A stretch of 64,000 nt of DNA, taken from assembly GCA_013791955.1 (NCBI GenBank), contig VMSW01000007.1, forward strand, positions 124,001 through 188,000, in the 5' to 3' direction. Positions 33,870 through 41,734 of the stretch are shown here, piece after piece. The position numbers and the translations under genes were made by a program. This stretch comes from Propionicimonas sp. (GTDB lineage Bacteria > Actinomycetota > Actinomycetes > Propionibacteriales > Propionibacteriaceae). The notes under the pieces are model-generated. The model was given only the letters and a program-made list of their open reading frames with translations. It made no database searches and was not told where the DNA came from. Numbering within the stretch: the stretch's first letter is position 1; each line of letters begins with the position of its first letter.

Positions 33870-34967
33870 TCAGCACCCAGGGCTGTCCAGCAGCCAGAGT
33901 CCATCGCCGCTGATCGCGTACAAGGCGCGTGTGGTGGCGGCGAGCGCGGTGATTCGGCCCGGGCTGGGTAACTGGCGCCAACCAGTGGCGCAGCCGATGT
34001 GGACGCCGCCGGTCGCGGAGTTGGTGGCCACGACCGGGCGTCCGTCCACCAGGGCGATCAAAGCCAGCGGATCAGCTCCATCTGGCGGCTCACCTGGCAG
34101 GACGACTCTGAGGCCAGCCTGGGGCTGGCCGCCGGGGTGCAACTGCACTTCCCAGACCACCGGATGGCCTCGCACCCAGCCAGCCACCCAGCATTGGCCG
34201 TCCGCTGCGCAGGCCACCGAGGTGGCGCGGGACAGCCCAGCCCCGGAGAGGTCAGCGGGGATCGCCAGTGGCAGTTGCCGCCAGTCCCCGGCTGGTCCGC
34301 CCACCCACAAAGTGGGACGTTGCGTCAGCCCGTTGGTCAGGCCGAGTTCGTCGCCCACGATTACCAGGCTGGCCGACGACACGGCAAAGGCAGTGAAGCC
34401 GAGCACTCGATCGGCGTTGGACGTGAGGGCTGCCGGTGAAGCGGCCGGAGCAGACCACGAGTTCCGGTTGCGGGTGTAGAGCACTGCCCGAGTGCCCGCG
34501 CTGATAGTGCGGGTGCCAACGATCACCGGCTGCCCGTCAAGCACTGCGGTGCCGAGCAGCGGCCCGGCATCGTGGCCGCCGAAGGTGAAGAACCCCTGGG
34601 GTCGGTTGGTCAGTTTTCCCGTGGTCAGAGATCCGTCCCAGACGGTCAGCCGGGGATTGGCATGCGCGCCGCCAATGTCGGTGCCGATGGCGGTGATGCT
34701 GTCTTCGACCAGGGCGATCGCCACCAACTCGGCCGTTTCGGCGTAAGGCTCGTTGGCTTTGAGGTTGAACGGCTGCCCGAGTTGGCTGCCGACGACTTCG
34801 CGGACTTCTGGGGTATCAGCTGCTGAGCCAGCCACGAGCACTCGGTCGCCGTTAGCGGCCAGCGCGACTGGATGGAGCGCCTCGGTTGATAGTGGCGTCC
34901 ATCCTGGCGGCTGTGCGCAGCCAGTCAGCCCTAGGGCGCAAGCCAGGGTAATGATCAGGCGCCTCAT
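33870..34967 (-). CDS. Lipoprotein with beta-propeller-like repeats
   Basis: 365 residues. Signal peptide MRRLIITLACALGLTGC with lipobox LTGC; lipidated Cys at 17. The rest is a beta-rich series of short repeats (RVLVAGSAADT, VIVGTRTISAG, LVIVGDELGLT) suggestive of a propeller. No catalytic motif; unknown role on the outer membrane face. TAGGCT at 34974-34979 ends 6 bases before the ATG (leaderless). The exonuclease gene follows 37 bases downstream. Confidence 0.8.
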   Translation of the reverse strand: MRRLIITLACALGLTGCAQPPGWTPLSTEALHPVALAANGDRVLVAGSAADTPEVREVVGSQLGQPFNLKANEPYAETAELVAIALVEDSITAIGTDIGGAHANPRLTVWDGSLTTGKLTNRPQGFFTFGGHDAGPLLGTAVLDGQPVIVGTRTISAGTRAVLYTRNRNSWSAPAASPAALTSNADRVLGFTAFAVSSASLVIVGDELGLTNGLTQRPTLWVGGPAGDWRQLPLAIPADLSGAGLSRATSVACAADGQCWVAGWVRGHPVVWEVQLHPGGQPQAGLRVVLPGEPPDGADPLALIALVDGRPVVATNSATGGVHIGCATGWRQLPSPGRITALAATTRALYAISGDGLWLLDSPGC

Positions 34968-35066
34968 GTCGGCAGCCTAGGTCCTTGGGAGGGTTGCAGC
35001 AGGCGGCACCGCCGTGGCGATTCGGCCGAAAACGGCACTGTCAGAGGCGAGTGTCAAGCTGAGGGC

Positions 35067-35255
35067 ATGGACATACTGCATGTCGATTGCGCGACTTGCC
35101 GGGCTCGCGGCCCGGCCTGTTCGGACTGTGTGATTTCGGTGCTCCTTGGCCCAATGAGCGATGAGGTTCGTCTCGATGACCAGGAACAAGCGGCCCTGGC
35201 CGCGATGGCTGGCTCCGGTCTATTACCCCCGCTAAGGTTGGTGGTCGGCCAGTAG
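35067..35255 (+). CDS. Four-cysteine small protein, actinobacterial
   Basis: 62 residues. CATC and CSDC, six residues apart (CATCRARGPACSDC), could bind zinc or an Fe-S cluster. The remainder (LLGPMSDEVRLDDQEQAAL, then SGLLPPLRLVVGQ) resembles small conserved proteins found just upstream of NlpC/P60 genes in other actinomycetes. Ribosome site GAGGG. Function unknown. Confidence 0.75.
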   Translation: MDILHVDCATCRARGPACSDCVISVLLGPMSDEVRLDDQEQAALAAMAGSGLLPPLRLVVGQ

Positions 35256-35269
35256 CCAGTCACTCTCTT

Positions 35270-35309
35270 GGGTGACACCCCTTGTGAGAGCCCTGATCGA
35301 TTGTCACCC
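35270..35309. promoter_or_regulatory. Inverted repeat upstream of the NlpC/P60 promoter
   Basis: GGGTGACA (35270-35277) and TGTCACCC (35302-35309), perfect 8-base arms 24 bases apart, ending 10 bases before the -35 box. Possible regulator site or terminator of the four-Cys gene. Confidence 0.4.
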
Positions 35310-35319
35310 GGACTAGGAG

Positions 35320-35348
35320 TTGCGTCCCAGCCAAGACTCGTTTAGGAT
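35320..35348 (+). promoter_or_regulatory. Sigma-70-type promoter of the NlpC/P60 gene
   Basis: TTGCGT at 35320-35325, a 17-base spacer and TAGGAT at 35343-35348. The start codon lies 49 bases downstream, so this gene has a normal leader. Confidence 0.55.
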
Positions 35349-35397
35349 TTTCTCAGTTTAGTTTAAGGGCCGGTTGGCCCACTACGAGGGGTCGTGG

Positions 35398-36429
35398 ATG
35401 AAGTCTAGGAGTGGACGCTTTGTCGCCACTGCGGCTGCTGCCGTGGTGGCCGCGCTGTTCCTTGGCCAGTCTCTCCCTGCCTCCGCTGCGCCCACTCCGG
35501 CACCGAAACCGACTCCTACCACCGCTGCTGGTGCCAAGGATCGGCTGAAGGATCTGGAGAAGCAGGCCAGCGAGATCGGCGAGCAGTACGACACCGTCTC
35601 CGACGCCCTCGACGAAGGCAAGCAGCGCCTCAAGGTGCTTCGCGCCGACATCGCGATTCAGCAGAAGAAGGTCGATCAGCTCAGCGCTGCGGCGCAGACG
35701 ATCGCGCTGGCGCAGTTCCGCAGCCGCGAATTCGACACGACCATGCAGATCTTCACCTCCAGCGATCCCGACACGTTGCTCGATCGGCTCTCCACCGCCA
35801 ACCGGGTGGACGAGACGATGAACAAGACGCTGTCGGAGCAGCAGGCGGCCCAGGCGAACCTGGCCGAGATGCAGCGCTCAGCTGAGGCTGAAGTCGACGC
35901 ACTCGCCGACCAGGAGAAAGACCTCGCTCGTCTGAAGGATCAGATCAACGAGAGGGTCAGCCAGGCCGAGGAGCTTTACAACTCCCTCACCGATGACGAG
36001 CGCGACGATGTGGATGCCGGCGACGGCAGCCCCGAGCCCTCTGATCCCGGCGACTACGCCGACGCAGACGCCCGCATCAAAAAGGCAATCGCCTACGCGC
36101 TGTCCAAGGTCCGTGGCAGCCAGTACGTCTGGGGCGCTGACGGACCCAACGGGTTTGACTGTTCAGGCCTGATGGTGGCGTCCTACCGGAAGGCCGGCAT
36201 CTCGCTGCCGCACTCCTCCCGTTCGCAGGCATCGCGTGGCAAGTCGGTCTCGAAGGGCAACCTGAAGCCCGGCGATCTGGTGTTCTTCTACCACCCGATT
36301 CACCACGTCGGCATGTACATCGGTGGCGGCAAGTTCGTCCACGCCCGTAACACCCGGATCGACCTGGTCGTGCAGAGCCTGGCCAGCTACCCGGCTCCCT
36401 GGGCTGGTGCCCGACGCATCATTGGCTGA
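35398..36429 (+). CDS. Secreted NlpC/P60 peptidoglycan endopeptidase
   Basis: 343 residues. Signal peptide about 1-31 (VAALFLGQSLPASAA). A coiled coil at about 45-200 (RLKDLEKQASEIGEQ onward) is typical of autoinhibitory or FtsEX-linked domains. The catalytic C40 domain has Cys255 (FDCSGLMVASY), His303 (HHVGMYIGG) and His315 (FVHARN). Cuts stem peptides; RipC-like layout, counterpart of Rv2190c. I use ATG 35398 with GAGGGG upstream instead of 35374, because the signal peptide then begins with MKSRSGR. Followed directly by a lipoprotein zincin. Confidence 0.93.
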   Translation: MKSRSGRFVATAAAAVVAALFLGQSLPASAAPTPAPKPTPTTAAGAKDRLKDLEKQASEIGEQYDTVSDALDEGKQRLKVLRADIAIQQKKVDQLSAAAQTIALAQFRSREFDTTMQIFTSSDPDTLLDRLSTANRVDETMNKTLSEQQAAQANLAEMQRSAEAEVDALADQEKDLARLKDQINERVSQAEELYNSLTDDERDDVDAGDGSPEPSDPGDYADADARIKKAIAYALSKVRGSQYVWGADGPNGFDCSGLMVASYRKAGISLPHSSRSQASRGKSVSKGNLKPGDLVFFYHPIHHVGMYIGGGKFVHARNTRIDLVVQSLASYPAPWAGARRIIG

Positions 36430-37463
36430 TCACCGCAGTCGTTGCTGGCGCACTGTCGCTGGCAACGGTGCTTTCCGGCTGCACCGTGGTGGCCGGGCCA
36501 ACCCCCACTGCGGCTACCTCCTTTGCCGTCCGGCTGAATGCCGCACTGGCCGCTGGCCCCACCGAGTTCGCTGAGTTGTTCGCCTCGCCCGTGCTGGCCG
36601 ATTCCTGGTATTCCGCACTGAGCCTCGCCGATGCCGAACTGGCCGCTGGCGGTGCGCCCACCCAGGTGAGCATCCACACCAGATTCAGCGGGGATCGTCG
36701 CACCGCGGTGGAATCGCTCACCCTGGAAATCGGGCCTGAGGGCACCATCCTTGGCACTCGCGATACCGGCGTCCGCCCGCTGTGGGCCGTGGGTGTCACC
36801 GAGGTGACCAAGACCACCCACGGCACCCTGCTGGCGGCCGACTTGGACGACGCAGGGCGCAACCTGTGGGAGTCCCGGCTGAACCGCGCCGCAACAGCGG
36901 TGGCCGAGGCTGGACTGCTCGCCGCAGCCAACCACTGGGACGGCGCCTTGGTGGTCGAACTGCCAGCTGATGCGGCCGGATTTGTGGCCACCACTGGGAG
37001 CCCAGCCGCTGAGGCGGCCGCGATCACTACCTGCAGCTCAGGCACGCCACGAATCGTGATCAACCCGTTGGCGCTATCGCAGAGCGCCGATTGGCTACAG
37101 ACCACCCTTACCCACGAAGCCGTTCATGTGGCCACTGATTCGGCTTGCGGCGCGGGCACCCCCTGGGTAGTGGAGGGGGCCGCCGAATCGGTTGCGGCAG
37201 CCACTGATGCCGAAACAGCCAAGACCAACGCTGCGCTGGTACGCGCCTACCTGAAGAGCACGCCGACCCCGACCGCGCTGCCGGCAAAGATCGATACCCA
37301 AACCGACTACGCGCTGGCCCAACTGGCCATCGACCAGGTTCGCCAGCTGCTTGGCGCGAAGGCGCCGGGGTTCATCGCCAAGGGTCTCTCCGGCGAGCTC
37401 AGCCAAGCCGAAGTGGCGCAAGCCACCTCCTGGTACCTGGACGGGCTGCGGCGGCTTGGGTAG
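36426..37463 (+). CDS. Putative zinc metalloprotease lipoprotein, non-canonical start
   Basis: 345 residues if started at CTG 36426, which overlaps the NlpC/P60 stop as CTGA. The frame reads a short hydrophobic signal with lipobox LSGC (Cys19), then a 210-residue domain, then HEAVH at 230-234 and WVVEGAAE with Glu250: an HEXXH...E gluzincin pattern. No ATG, GTG or TTG lies upstream in frame before the NlpC end. The GTG at 36468 would delete the signal peptide. The signal lacks a basic residue, so the start is uncertain. Probable extracytoplasmic protease working beside the murein endopeptidase. Confidence 0.7.
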   Translation: MITAVVAGALSLATVLSGCTVVAGPTPTAATSFAVRLNAALAAGPTEFAELFASPVLADSWYSALSLADAELAAGGAPTQVSIHTRFSGDRRTAVESLTLEIGPEGTILGTRDTGVRPLWAVGVTEVTKTTHGTLLAADLDDAGRNLWESRLNRAATAVAEAGLLAAANHWDGALVVELPADAAGFVATTGSPAAEAAAITTCSSGTPRIVINPLALSQSADWLQTTLTHEAVHVATDSACGAGTPWVVEGAAESVAAATDAETAKTNAALVRAYLKSTPTPTALPAKIDTQTDYALAQLAIDQVRQLLGAKAPGFIAKGLSGELSQAEVAQATSWYLDGLRRLG

Positions 37464-37466
37464 GCC

Positions 37467-38249
37467 CTAGTTGGCCCTGTCGGCTTGGCTATGGACGGCG
37501 AGGAAGTCCAGCGACTCAGTGAAGATCTGCTGGCGGTCGTAGTCCATGGTGGCCACGTGGTAGCTGCGCTCAAGCACTCTCTCGATGATCACATCGCTGG
37601 AGACGTGGTCGCGGATGAAGTCCTTCGATGCGTCCGGCACCACATGATCAACGGCCGAGCGAAACAGCAGCAGCGGGCAGGCGACCAAATCGAGGCAGGC
37701 CCGCACTTCCACCCACATCTTCATCATCGAAGCCGCCGCCCGCACTGGGCTGCGGGGGTAGGCGTGCTCGGTAACCCCTGGGTCGGCGATGTCGGAACCG
37801 ACGGCCTTCACCGAGCTGATGAAGTGCTGCGCGATCGGCGCGAACTGATCCTTCGGATAGGGCAGCACCGCCGGATTAACCAGCATCAGCCCGGCAACCT
37901 GATCGCCACGCTTCTCCGCCAGCAGGAGGGCCAGGGACCCGCCCATGCTCAACCCGGCGACAAATACCTGGTCACATTGGCTGCGCAACTCGTCGAACTC
38001 GCGCTCGATGCAGGAGTACCAGTCCTGCCAGCCGGTGAGATTCATCTCCTGCCAGCTGGTGCCGTGCCCAGGCAGCCGGGGCAGCGCCACCCGGTAGCCA
38101 GCATCGGCAGTAGCCTTCGCCCACTCCAGCAACGACCACGGCGAGCCGGTGAAGCCGTGACAAAAGAGCACTCCAACCCGCCCCGTACCACCGTGGAACG
38201 GCATCGCCGTCTCGCTGACCCGCCGGGCGGAGCTTGTCGAACTTTGCAT
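37467..38249 (-). CDS. Alpha/beta hydrolase, carboxylesterase/monoacylglycerol lipase type
   Basis: 260 residues from ATG 38249. Nucleophile elbow GLSMGGSLA (Ser), acid SAVDHVVP (Asp) and base RSYHVATMD (His); oxyanion region FCHGFTGSP. Resembles Est30/monoacylglycerol lipases. TACGAT at 38256-38261 ends 6 bases before the ATG (leaderless), which excludes the longer open frame to 38417. Divergent from plsC, its possible partner in acyl-glycerol turnover. Confidence 0.88.
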   Translation of the reverse strand: MQSSTSSARRVSETAMPFHGGTGRVGVLFCHGFTGSPWSLLEWAKATADAGYRVALPRLPGHGTSWQEMNLTGWQDWYSCIEREFDELRSQCDQVFVAGLSMGGSLALLLAEKRGDQVAGLMLVNPAVLPYPKDQFAPIAQHFISSVKAVGSDIADPGVTEHAYPRSPVRAAASMMKMWVEVRACLDLVACPLLLFRSAVDHVVPDASKDFIRDHVSSDVIIERVLERSYHVATMDYDRQQIFTESLDFLAVHSQADRAN

Positions 38250-38297
38250 GGCAGCATCGTAGGCTGTCGCCCACTGAAGGCACGTAAAAGGCATTGA

Positions 38298-39047
38298 ATG
38301 TACAACTTTTTCAAGTACCTGTTGGTCCGCCCGATTGTTCGTCTCCTGTTCCGGGCCACCCTGGTTGGTGCGGAGAACGTTCCCGCAGCGGGCGGGGCGC
38401 TTTTGGCGTCCAACCATTTGGCAGCCGGTGACACCTACATCACCCCGGCGATGCTGAAGCGACAGGTCACTTTCCCGGCCAAAGCGGAGCTCTTTCGCGG
38501 CGACCGCGGCCTGCGATCAGTGATCCTGGCCTGGTTCATGAGGGCCATCAAGCAGGTGCCGCTGGACCGTTCCGGCGGCCGGGTGAGCCTGGCTGGCCTG
38601 GAGCCGGTGCTGGACGCCCTGCATGATGGACGACTGGTCGGCATCTACCCAGAAGGCACCCGCTCCCCAGATGGACGGCTCTACAAGGGCCACACCGGCG
38701 TGGCCCGGATGGCGTTGGCCTCCGGCGTGCCGGTGATTCCGGTGGCTGTGGCCGACACCGCAAGGGTGAAGGGGCTCTTCGGGATCGGTTGGGTCTGGAA
38801 GCCGAAGGTGATCATCGGCAAGCCGATCGACTTCAGCAGGTATGCCGGCATGCATGATGACCGGGCGGTGCTGCGCTGGGTGACCGATGAGGTGATGGCC
38901 GCGATTCAGGAGTTGTCGGGGCAGACCTACATCGATGCCTACGCCTCCTCAGTGAAGCGCGGCGCGCTCTCCCAGGCTGAGTCTGATGCCCGGATCCTGG
39001 CTCGACCAGGCCTGGGCGCTACCCCGCCGCCACTGCCGGGGGCGTGA
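38298..39047 (+). CDS. plsC: 1-acyl-glycerol-3-phosphate acyltransferase
   Basis: 249 residues. PlsC motifs: NHLAAGD (catalytic HX4D), FRGDRGL, EGTRSPDG (substrate motif III) and VPVIPVAV. Makes phosphatidic acid at the membrane; N-terminal amphipathic stretch MYNFFKYLLVRPIVRLLF. Counterpart of the M. tuberculosis gene upstream of aroG (Rv2182c). Confidence 0.9.
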   Translation: MYNFFKYLLVRPIVRLLFRATLVGAENVPAAGGALLASNHLAAGDTYITPAMLKRQVTFPAKAELFRGDRGLRSVILAWFMRAIKQVPLDRSGGRVSLAGLEPVLDALHDGRLVGIYPEGTRSPDGRLYKGHTGVARMALASGVPVIPVAVADTARVKGLFGIGWVWKPKVIIGKPIDFSRYAGMHDDRAVLRWVTDEVMAAIQELSGQTYIDAYASSVKRGALSQAESDARILARPGLGATPPPLPGA

Positions 39048-39101
39048 TTCTGCCACGGGCGTTTTACCTAACCCGGCGCTCGGGCGGCTATCCTGACCGG
39101 C

Positions 39102-40490
39102 GTGTCTGAGCCGATTCCGTCCCTGGCCGAACTGCATGCGCTAGGCGCAGCCCAGCAGCCGGTCTATCCGGACGCAGCTGCGGTGGCCGCCGTGGTCGAA
39201 AAGTTGCGCCGCCGTCCGCCGTTGGTGTTCGCCGGTGAGTGTGACGACCTGCGGGGCCGGGTGGCAGAGGTGGCCGCTGGGCGTTCGTTCCTGCTTCAGG
39301 GTGGGGACTGTGCCGAGACCTTTGAGTCGGTGACTGCGGCGAACATCCGCAACAAGCTGCGGGTATTGCTCTCGATGGCCGTGGTGCTCACCTACGCCGC
39401 TCAGGTGCCGGTGCTCAAGGTTGGCCGAATCGCCGGCCAGTACGCCAAGCCACGCAGCCGCAATGACGAGATCCGGGGCGGAGTGACGTTGCCGGCCTAC
39501 CGCGGCGATGCGGTGAACGCGCTCGGCTTCACCCCGGGCGAGCGCATTCCTGACCCGACGCGGCTGCTGGAGGTCTACAACTCCTCGGCGGCCACCCTCA
39601 ACCTGCTGCGCGCCTTCGTCACTGGTGGGTACGCCGACCTGCGGGCGATGCATTCGTGGAATGCCGACTTCGTCAGCAACTCCAATGTGGAGAGCCGGTA
39701 TGAGGATCTGGCCGACGAGATCAGCCGGGCGTTGGCTTTCATGGTGGCCTGCGGAGTCGACAACGAGTCCTTCCGCACGGTCGACTTCTACTCCAGCCAT
39801 GAGGCGCTGCTGCTGGAATACGAGCATGCCCTGACCCGCGTCGATTCGCGGACCTCGCTGCCGTACAACACCTCGGCCCACCTGGTCTGGATCGGTGAGC
39901 GCACCCGCCAACTCGACGGCGCTCACGTGGAGTACCTGCGGCATCTGCGCAACCCGATCGGCATCAAGCTTGGCCCCAACGTGACCGGTGCTGAGGCATC
40001 GGAGTTGATGGACAAGCTCGATCCGTTGCATGAGCCCGGTCGACTCACCGTGATCACCCGAATGGGCGCGGAGAAGGTCCGCGACAACTTGCCGCCAGTG
40101 ATCGAGGCCGTCGAGGCGACCGGACGCAAGGTGGCCTGGGTTTGTGACCCGATGCACGGCAACACTTTCGAGACCGCCACTGGCTACAAGACGCGTGCCT
40201 TCAGCCAGGTGGCTGATGAGGTGAACGGCTTCTTCGATGTGCACGAGGAACTGGGCACCTGGCCAGGCGGGGTGCATGTGGAGATGACCGGCGACGACGT
40301 CACCGAATGTGTGGGTGGAGTCAACGAGCTGAACGAGGCCGATCTGGCCAATCGCTACGAGACTGCCTGCGACCCGCGGTTGAACCGGAATCAGTCGCTG
40401 GAGTTGGCATTCCTGATTGCTGACCGGCTGACCAGTGGCCGGATCAAGCGCGGTGACGGCGCACCAGAGTTCCACCTGGAGGACTTCTGA
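39102..40490 (+). CDS. aroG: Class II DAHP synthase
   Basis: First step of the shikimate pathway: PEP plus erythrose-4-phosphate. 462 residues, plant/actinobacterial class II. Seen: GECDDLRGRVAEV, FLLQGGDCAETF, GRIAGQYAKPRS, MHSWNADFV, WIGERTRQLDGAH, KLGPNVT, WVCDPMHGNT and GGVHVEMTGDDVTEC. GTG start; TATCCT at 39089-39094 ends 7 bases before it (leaderless). In M. tuberculosis this enzyme partners chorismate mutase. Feeds the aroE-aroK fusion and aroQ downstream. Confidence 0.97.
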   Translation: MSEPIPSLAELHALGAAQQPVYPDAAAVAAVVEKLRRRPPLVFAGECDDLRGRVAEVAAGRSFLLQGGDCAETFESVTAANIRNKLRVLLSMAVVLTYAAQVPVLKVGRIAGQYAKPRSRNDEIRGGVTLPAYRGDAVNALGFTPGERIPDPTRLLEVYNSSAATLNLLRAFVTGGYADLRAMHSWNADFVSNSNVESRYEDLADEISRALAFMVACGVDNESFRTVDFYSSHEALLLEYEHALTRVDSRTSLPYNTSAHLVWIGERTRQLDGAHVEYLRHLRNPIGIKLGPNVTGAEASELMDKLDPLHEPGRLTVITRMGAEKVRDNLPPVIEAVEATGRKVAWVCDPMHGNTFETATGYKTRAFSQVADEVNGFFDVHEELGTWPGGVHVEMTGDDVTECVGGVNELNEADLANRYETACDPRLNRNQSLELAFLIADRLTSGRIKRGDGAPEFHLEDF

Positions 40491-41533
40491 TGAAGTTTCC
40501 GGCTTTGGCCGAGGTAACCATCGATCTTCGCAGCGACACCCTCAGCCGGCCGACTGCTGGCATGCGGGCCGCGATGGCAGCGGCTGAAGTTGGCGATGAC
40601 GTCTACGGCGAAGACCCAACCATCAACGCGCTGCAGGAGCGGGTGGCTGAGCTGTTGGGTCATGAAGCCGGGCTGTTCACCCCGACCGGCTCGATGGGCA
40701 ATCTGCTGGGCATTTGGGCGTTGGCAAAGCCCGGCCAGGAGGTGCTCTGCGACGCCCGGGCTCACCTCGTCCGCGCCGAGCTGGGGGCTCATGCCGCGCT
40801 GCATGGCATCACCACTCGCACTTGGACCTCAGCCAACGGCGTCACCGACACCGCCACCATCGCTGAGTTGATCGCCCCGCCAACCGCCTATCTGGTGCAG
40901 ACCGCAGCGGTAGCGCTGGAGAACACCCACAATTTCGGCGGCGGCACCATTCAACCGCTGGCGCACCTGCAGGAGGTTTCCGCGCTCTGTCGGGACGCCG
41001 AGGTTGGCCTACACCTGGACGGGGCCCGGTTGTGGAATGCCCATGTGGCCACCGGGGTGCCGTTGGCCGACTACGGCCGACTCTTCGACACGGTGAACGT
41101 GTGCTTCTCCAAGGGACTGGGCGCCCCGGTCGGCTCGATGCTGGTCTCCAGTCGAGCCAATATCGAGGCCGCTCGAGTGCAGCGCAAGCGGCTGGGTGGC
41201 GGGATGCGCCAGGCCGGGATACTGGCCGCAGCGGCGGCGTACGCCCTCGATAACCAACTGGAGCGGTTGGCTGAGGATCACGCCAGCGCGGCAGCTTTCG
41301 CCGCAGCCGTGGCAGCTGAGGCGCCCGAGGCCGTCACCGCGCCACAAACCAACATCGTGATGCTCAACACCGGTTCGTCCCCGGCCGCTGAAGTGGTCGC
41401 GGCGGCGGCCAAGCTGGGCGTCCGCATCTCCGCTGTCGGACCCCGGACAGTCCGCGCCGTCACCTGCCTCGAAGTAAGCCACGACCAAGCCGCCCTGGCC
41501 GGTCAACTGGTTGGCCGCCTCTTAGCCCACTAG
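40490..41533 (+). CDS. ltaE: Low-specificity threonine aldolase
   Basis: PLP enzyme splitting (allo)threonine to glycine and acetaldehyde. 347 residues; start ATG shares a base with the aroG stop. Motifs: TIDLRSDTLSRPT, DDVYGEDPT, FTPTGSMGN, HLDGARLWNA and the PLP-lysine region CFSKGLGAPVGS. The resulting glycine could enter the GcvT system. Its 3' end is followed by the 26-base repeats. Confidence 0.93.
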   Translation: MKFPALAEVTIDLRSDTLSRPTAGMRAAMAAAEVGDDVYGEDPTINALQERVAELLGHEAGLFTPTGSMGNLLGIWALAKPGQEVLCDARAHLVRAELGAHAALHGITTRTWTSANGVTDTATIAELIAPPTAYLVQTAAVALENTHNFGGGTIQPLAHLQEVSALCRDAEVGLHLDGARLWNAHVATGVPLADYGRLFDTVNVCFSKGLGAPVGSMLVSSRANIEAARVQRKRLGGGMRQAGILAAAAAYALDNQLERLAEDHASAAAFAAAVAAEAPEAVTAPQTNIVMLNTGSSPAAEVVAAAAKLGVRISAVGPRTVRAVTCLEVSHDQAALAGQLVGRLLAH

Positions 41534-41544
41534 CCCCTGCGCAC

Positions 41545-41687
41545 GGGGACGGTTCCTCCGAGCAGCTCACGGGGACGGTTCCTCCGAGCAGCTCACGGGG
41601 ACGGTTCCTCCGAGCAGCTCACGGGGACGGTTCCTCCGAGCAGCTCACGGGGACGGTTCCTCCGAGCAGCTCATCGGAACCGTCCCC
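41545..41687 (+). repeat. 26-bp tandem repeat array with inverted cap
   Basis: Five units starting at 41545, 41571, 41597, 41623 and 41649, each GGGGACGGTTCC plus TCCGAGCAGCTCAC (last CAT), without spacers. The array ends with the inverted half GGAACCGTCCCC at 41676-41687, so the last unit can form a 12-pair hairpin with a 15-base loop. Same unit as at 6443-6506. REP/BIME-like; it lies between ltaE and the aroE-aroK gene. Confidence 0.92.
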
Positions 41688-41734
41688 AACTGCGCGCGTC
41701 CTCTATGCGGCGAGGTTGTGACAGCATTCGGGGT

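Noticed and set aside
35256-35397. c-di-AMP (ydaO) riboswitch, common before NlpC and rpf genes in actinomycetes
   Set aside because: The conserved core sequences are not recognisable here or upstream of rpfB.
36468-36470. GTG as start of the zincin lipoprotein
   Set aside because: It would leave only three residues before the lipobox Cys and remove the signal peptide.
38231-38243. GAGCTTGTCGAAC as another copy of the interspersed repeat
   Set aside because: Only a partial match, and it codes for the N-terminus of the hydrolase.
41545-41687. CRISPR array
   Set aside because: Units are directly adjacent with no unique spacers, and no cas gene is present.
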